Origin: Candidatus Thiomargarita nelsonii
GTDB taxonomy: Bacteria; Pseudomonadota; Gammaproteobacteria; Beggiatoales; Beggiatoaceae
Direction: 5' to 3'
Length of the DNA stretch: 6,365 bases
Assembly: GCA_001640045.1 (NCBI GenBank)
Contig: LUTY01000916.1
Coordinates: forward strand, 1-6,365
Shown here: piece by piece, positions 4,656 through 6,365 of the stretch
How the letters are laid out: each line of letters opens with the position of its first letter
How positions within the stretch are numbered: the stretch's first letter is position 1
Translations under genes and position numbers: made by a program
The notes under the pieces: generated by a model
Database searches by the model: none
Seen by the model: the letters and a program-made list of their open reading frames with translations, nothing else
What the model was told of the DNA's origin: nothing

Positions 4656-6365
4656 TTAAAGGTCAAATTGATGATCATGGGCGGCGGCACCATTAAAACC
4701 AATGAGCACGCCTGCATGTTGAATCGTGCCGATGTCAGGATAGACTAATTTGGCACCCACGATACCCACATCATTCCACGCCATTAATTCTAACATAGCT
4801 TCCAGCCATTCTGCTTCCACAATCTCAATATCATTGTTCAGAAACAGCAGCATTGAGCCTGTCGCCTGTTTCACAGCTTTATTGTTTAATAAGGAAAAAT
4901 TGAAGGCACCTGATTGTTTGACGATTAGGACACCCATCGCTTGTAATTCCTCAAAATAGGCAAGCGTATCTGTACAGGTGGAATCATTATCAACAATCAC
5001 AAATTCCAGTTCAACGCCTTTAGGAATGCGGGTTTTCCTATTGATAGACTCAATACATGTTTTCAACAAGTCAACTCTGTCCCTAGTCGGAATGATAATG
5101 GAAACCTTTGTGGGAGAAATTTTGTGGCGTACTCGAAAGAAGTTAAAAGCCTGCCCTTCCGCTGCCCAAGCTTCCGTTTCATCGAACCCCTTCATCCGTA
5201 AATGTTGATTAATCGCAGCCAGTGAATTGCTCATCACCTTTTCTGCCTGGCTATGTCCCCACTGGTAAAGCACTTTGGGAAGATGGTAAAAATCTTGTGT
5301 CGTGGCCGCAACCCGCAACAATAAATCGTAATCCTGGCTCACTTGAAGATTTTCCGCAAAACCGCCTGCTTTGAGAACAACTTCGCGGCGAAAGAGGGTC
5401 AGATGAATAATATAGGGATGGCTTAGGAGAAAATGATAATCAAAGTCGGGCCTGAATTCACAGCGAATCATTTGCCCATTTTCGTCAACCAGCATTTCAT
5501 CTGAATAAATGACATCGGGCTGTTTTTGCAAAATCACCAGGGCGATTTCAAATAATGCCTGTGGTTCCAAACGATCATCGTGATCAACCACACACAGATA
5601 GAGCCCTTCTGCGGCTTCCACGCCGGTTTGAGAGGCACTACTGACTCCCTGATTTTCAAGGTGCTGTACCAAATGAAACCGCGCATCTTGTTTACACCAT
5701 TGCCTAGCAACTTCCAGATGTGCTGTCGTAGGCGACGCATCGTCAACAATAATACATTCCCAGTGTGGGTAAGTTTGCTCATGCAGGCTTGACAGCAGTT
5801 CTTCCAGCCATTCAGGATGGCTATTGAATGTGGGGATGATAACGGAAATCAAAGGTGGAGCCTGCCATTCCTGTAATTGGCGTCGCTGCGCTTCCAGTTG
5901 ATATTTATTACAGCGATTGAGTTCATACCATTTATGATATGTTTCTGAATCTGGGAGCGTTAAACGCGGTATAGCATCACTATCCTCCCGAGTTGCTGCC
6001 AATTGGATGTTTTGTCGAGGTGTCACATAAACCGCCAACGCATTTTCATGATCGGCATCTGGTGAATCAATGACACAAAGATATTTTCCTGCTGGTAATG
6101 GTTTGTCCAACAAAAACGCATTATAACTATTATCTTTGGCTGCCACGCCATTAACAACCGCCTTCGCATAAATTTCATCCGATTCTGTCAGAGAAAAAAT
6201 GGATAAATGGAGGTGACAATGATTTTCACGGTTATATGTACCCAATTTAAGAGAAAAGACATGCGCGGCATGTTCACCAGCCCAGTTTAGAGTCCACTGT
6301 ATCGATTTTTTAAATATAATCAGCGGATTATCAATATCCGCAAACGATATAATCACTTCATGTGT
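4656..6365 (-). CDS. Two-domain family 2 glycosyltransferase, 5' partial and apparently 3'-truncated
   Basis: The frame runs open to the right edge. A GTG at 6356 would give 566 residues but has no visible ribosome-binding site, so the real start may lie outside the window. Numbering from that GTG, residues 1-165 are a non-catalytic beta-rich lead. The first GT2 (GT-A fold) domain follows, with ISVIIPTFNS (170-179), IIVDDAS (202-208), the metal-binding VDHDD (257-261), YSDE (284-287) and QDYDLLLRV (341-349) as the likely catalytic-base region. The second GT2 domain begins VSIIIPTRDR (418-427), has VIVDNDS (453-459), FLNNDIE (505-511) and GIVGAKLVYP (531-540), and stops at AAHDHQFDL (558-566). 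Family members normally continue roughly 80-100 residues past this point, through the catalytic-base region, so domain 2 looks incomplete; domain 1 may still work. The expected role is transfer of nucleotide-activated sugars onto a growing glycan at the cytoplasmic side. It ends 32 bases before the Sel1/TPR gene. Confidence 0.85.
   Translation of the reverse strand, partial: THEVIISFADIDNPLIIFKKSIQWTLNWAGEHAAHVFSLKLGTYNRENHCHLHLSIFSLTESDEIYAKAVVNGVAAKDNSYNAFLLDKPLPAGKYLCVIDSPDADHENALAVYVTPRQNIQLAATREDSDAIPRLTLPDSETYHKWYELNRCNKYQLEAQRRQLQEWQAPPLISVIIPTFNSHPEWLEELLSSLHEQTYPHWECIIVDDASPTTAHLEVARQWCKQDARFHLVQHLENQGVSSASQTGVEAAEGLYLCVVDHDDRLEPQALFEIALVILQKQPDVIYSDEMLVDENGQMIRCEFRPDFDYHFLLSHPYIIHLTLFRREVVLKAGGFAENLQVSQDYDLLLRVAATTQDFYHLPKVLYQWGHSQAEKVMSNSLAAINQHLRMKGFDETEAWAAEGQAFNFFRVRHKISPTKVSIIIPTRDRVDLLKTCIESINRKTRIPKGVELEFVIVDNDSTCTDTLAYFEELQAMGVLIVKQSGAFNFSLLNNKAVKQATGSMLLFLNNDIEIVEAEWLEAMLELMAWNDVGIVGAKLVYPDIGTIQHAGVLIGFNGAAAHDHQFDL

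Overview
The window reads as part of a Gram-negative polysaccharide (EPS, capsule or O-antigen type) biosynthesis locus. All supported genes lie on the minus strand, so transcription runs from right to left. The sequence is moderately AT-rich. Protein style (Sel1/TPR secreted protein, double-domain GT2 enzyme, AsnB-type amidotransferase) suggests a gammaproteobacterium, possibly a sulfur oxidiser of the Beggiatoa/Thiothrix kind. That placement rests on general impression and is low confidence.

In transcription order (right to left) the window holds: a two-domain family 2 glycosyltransferase, open at the right edge and apparently truncated at its 3' end (6365-4656); a secreted Sel1/TPR repeat protein (4623-3127); the 3' remnant of a Gfo/Idh/MocA-type oxidoreductase (about 3126-2862); a membrane-anchored transglutaminase-like protein with an intact Cys-His-Asp triad (2869-1970); a complete AsnB-type glutamine-dependent amidotransferase (1970-72); and the first 25 codons of what is probably a polysaccharide flippase (75-1). 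The last four reading frames overlap by 8, 1 and 4 bases (GTGAATAA, TAATG, GTGA), so they look like a translationally coupled operon.

The main surprise is the segment from about 3127 to 4655. The Sel1/TPR gene sits between a glycosyltransferase lacking its C-terminal part and an oxidoreductase lacking its N-terminal part. The gene is itself composite. It contains a 202-codon-offset internal duplication that carries a relic of its own signal-peptide cleavage region, and its last 25 codons come from a roughly 75-bp copy of asnB, in the native asnB frame. The intact asnB copy of this segment lies 1417 bp downstream in the same orientation. The simplest reading is a series of illegitimate recombination events that placed a repeat-protein gene in a polysaccharide operon, removed the genes in between, and left the coupled tail (transglutaminase, asnB, flippase) intact. 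A chimeric assembly is the main alternative. I found no RNA genes, CRISPR array, transposase or convincing terminator. The only non-coding gap between genes is 32 bases (4624-4655).
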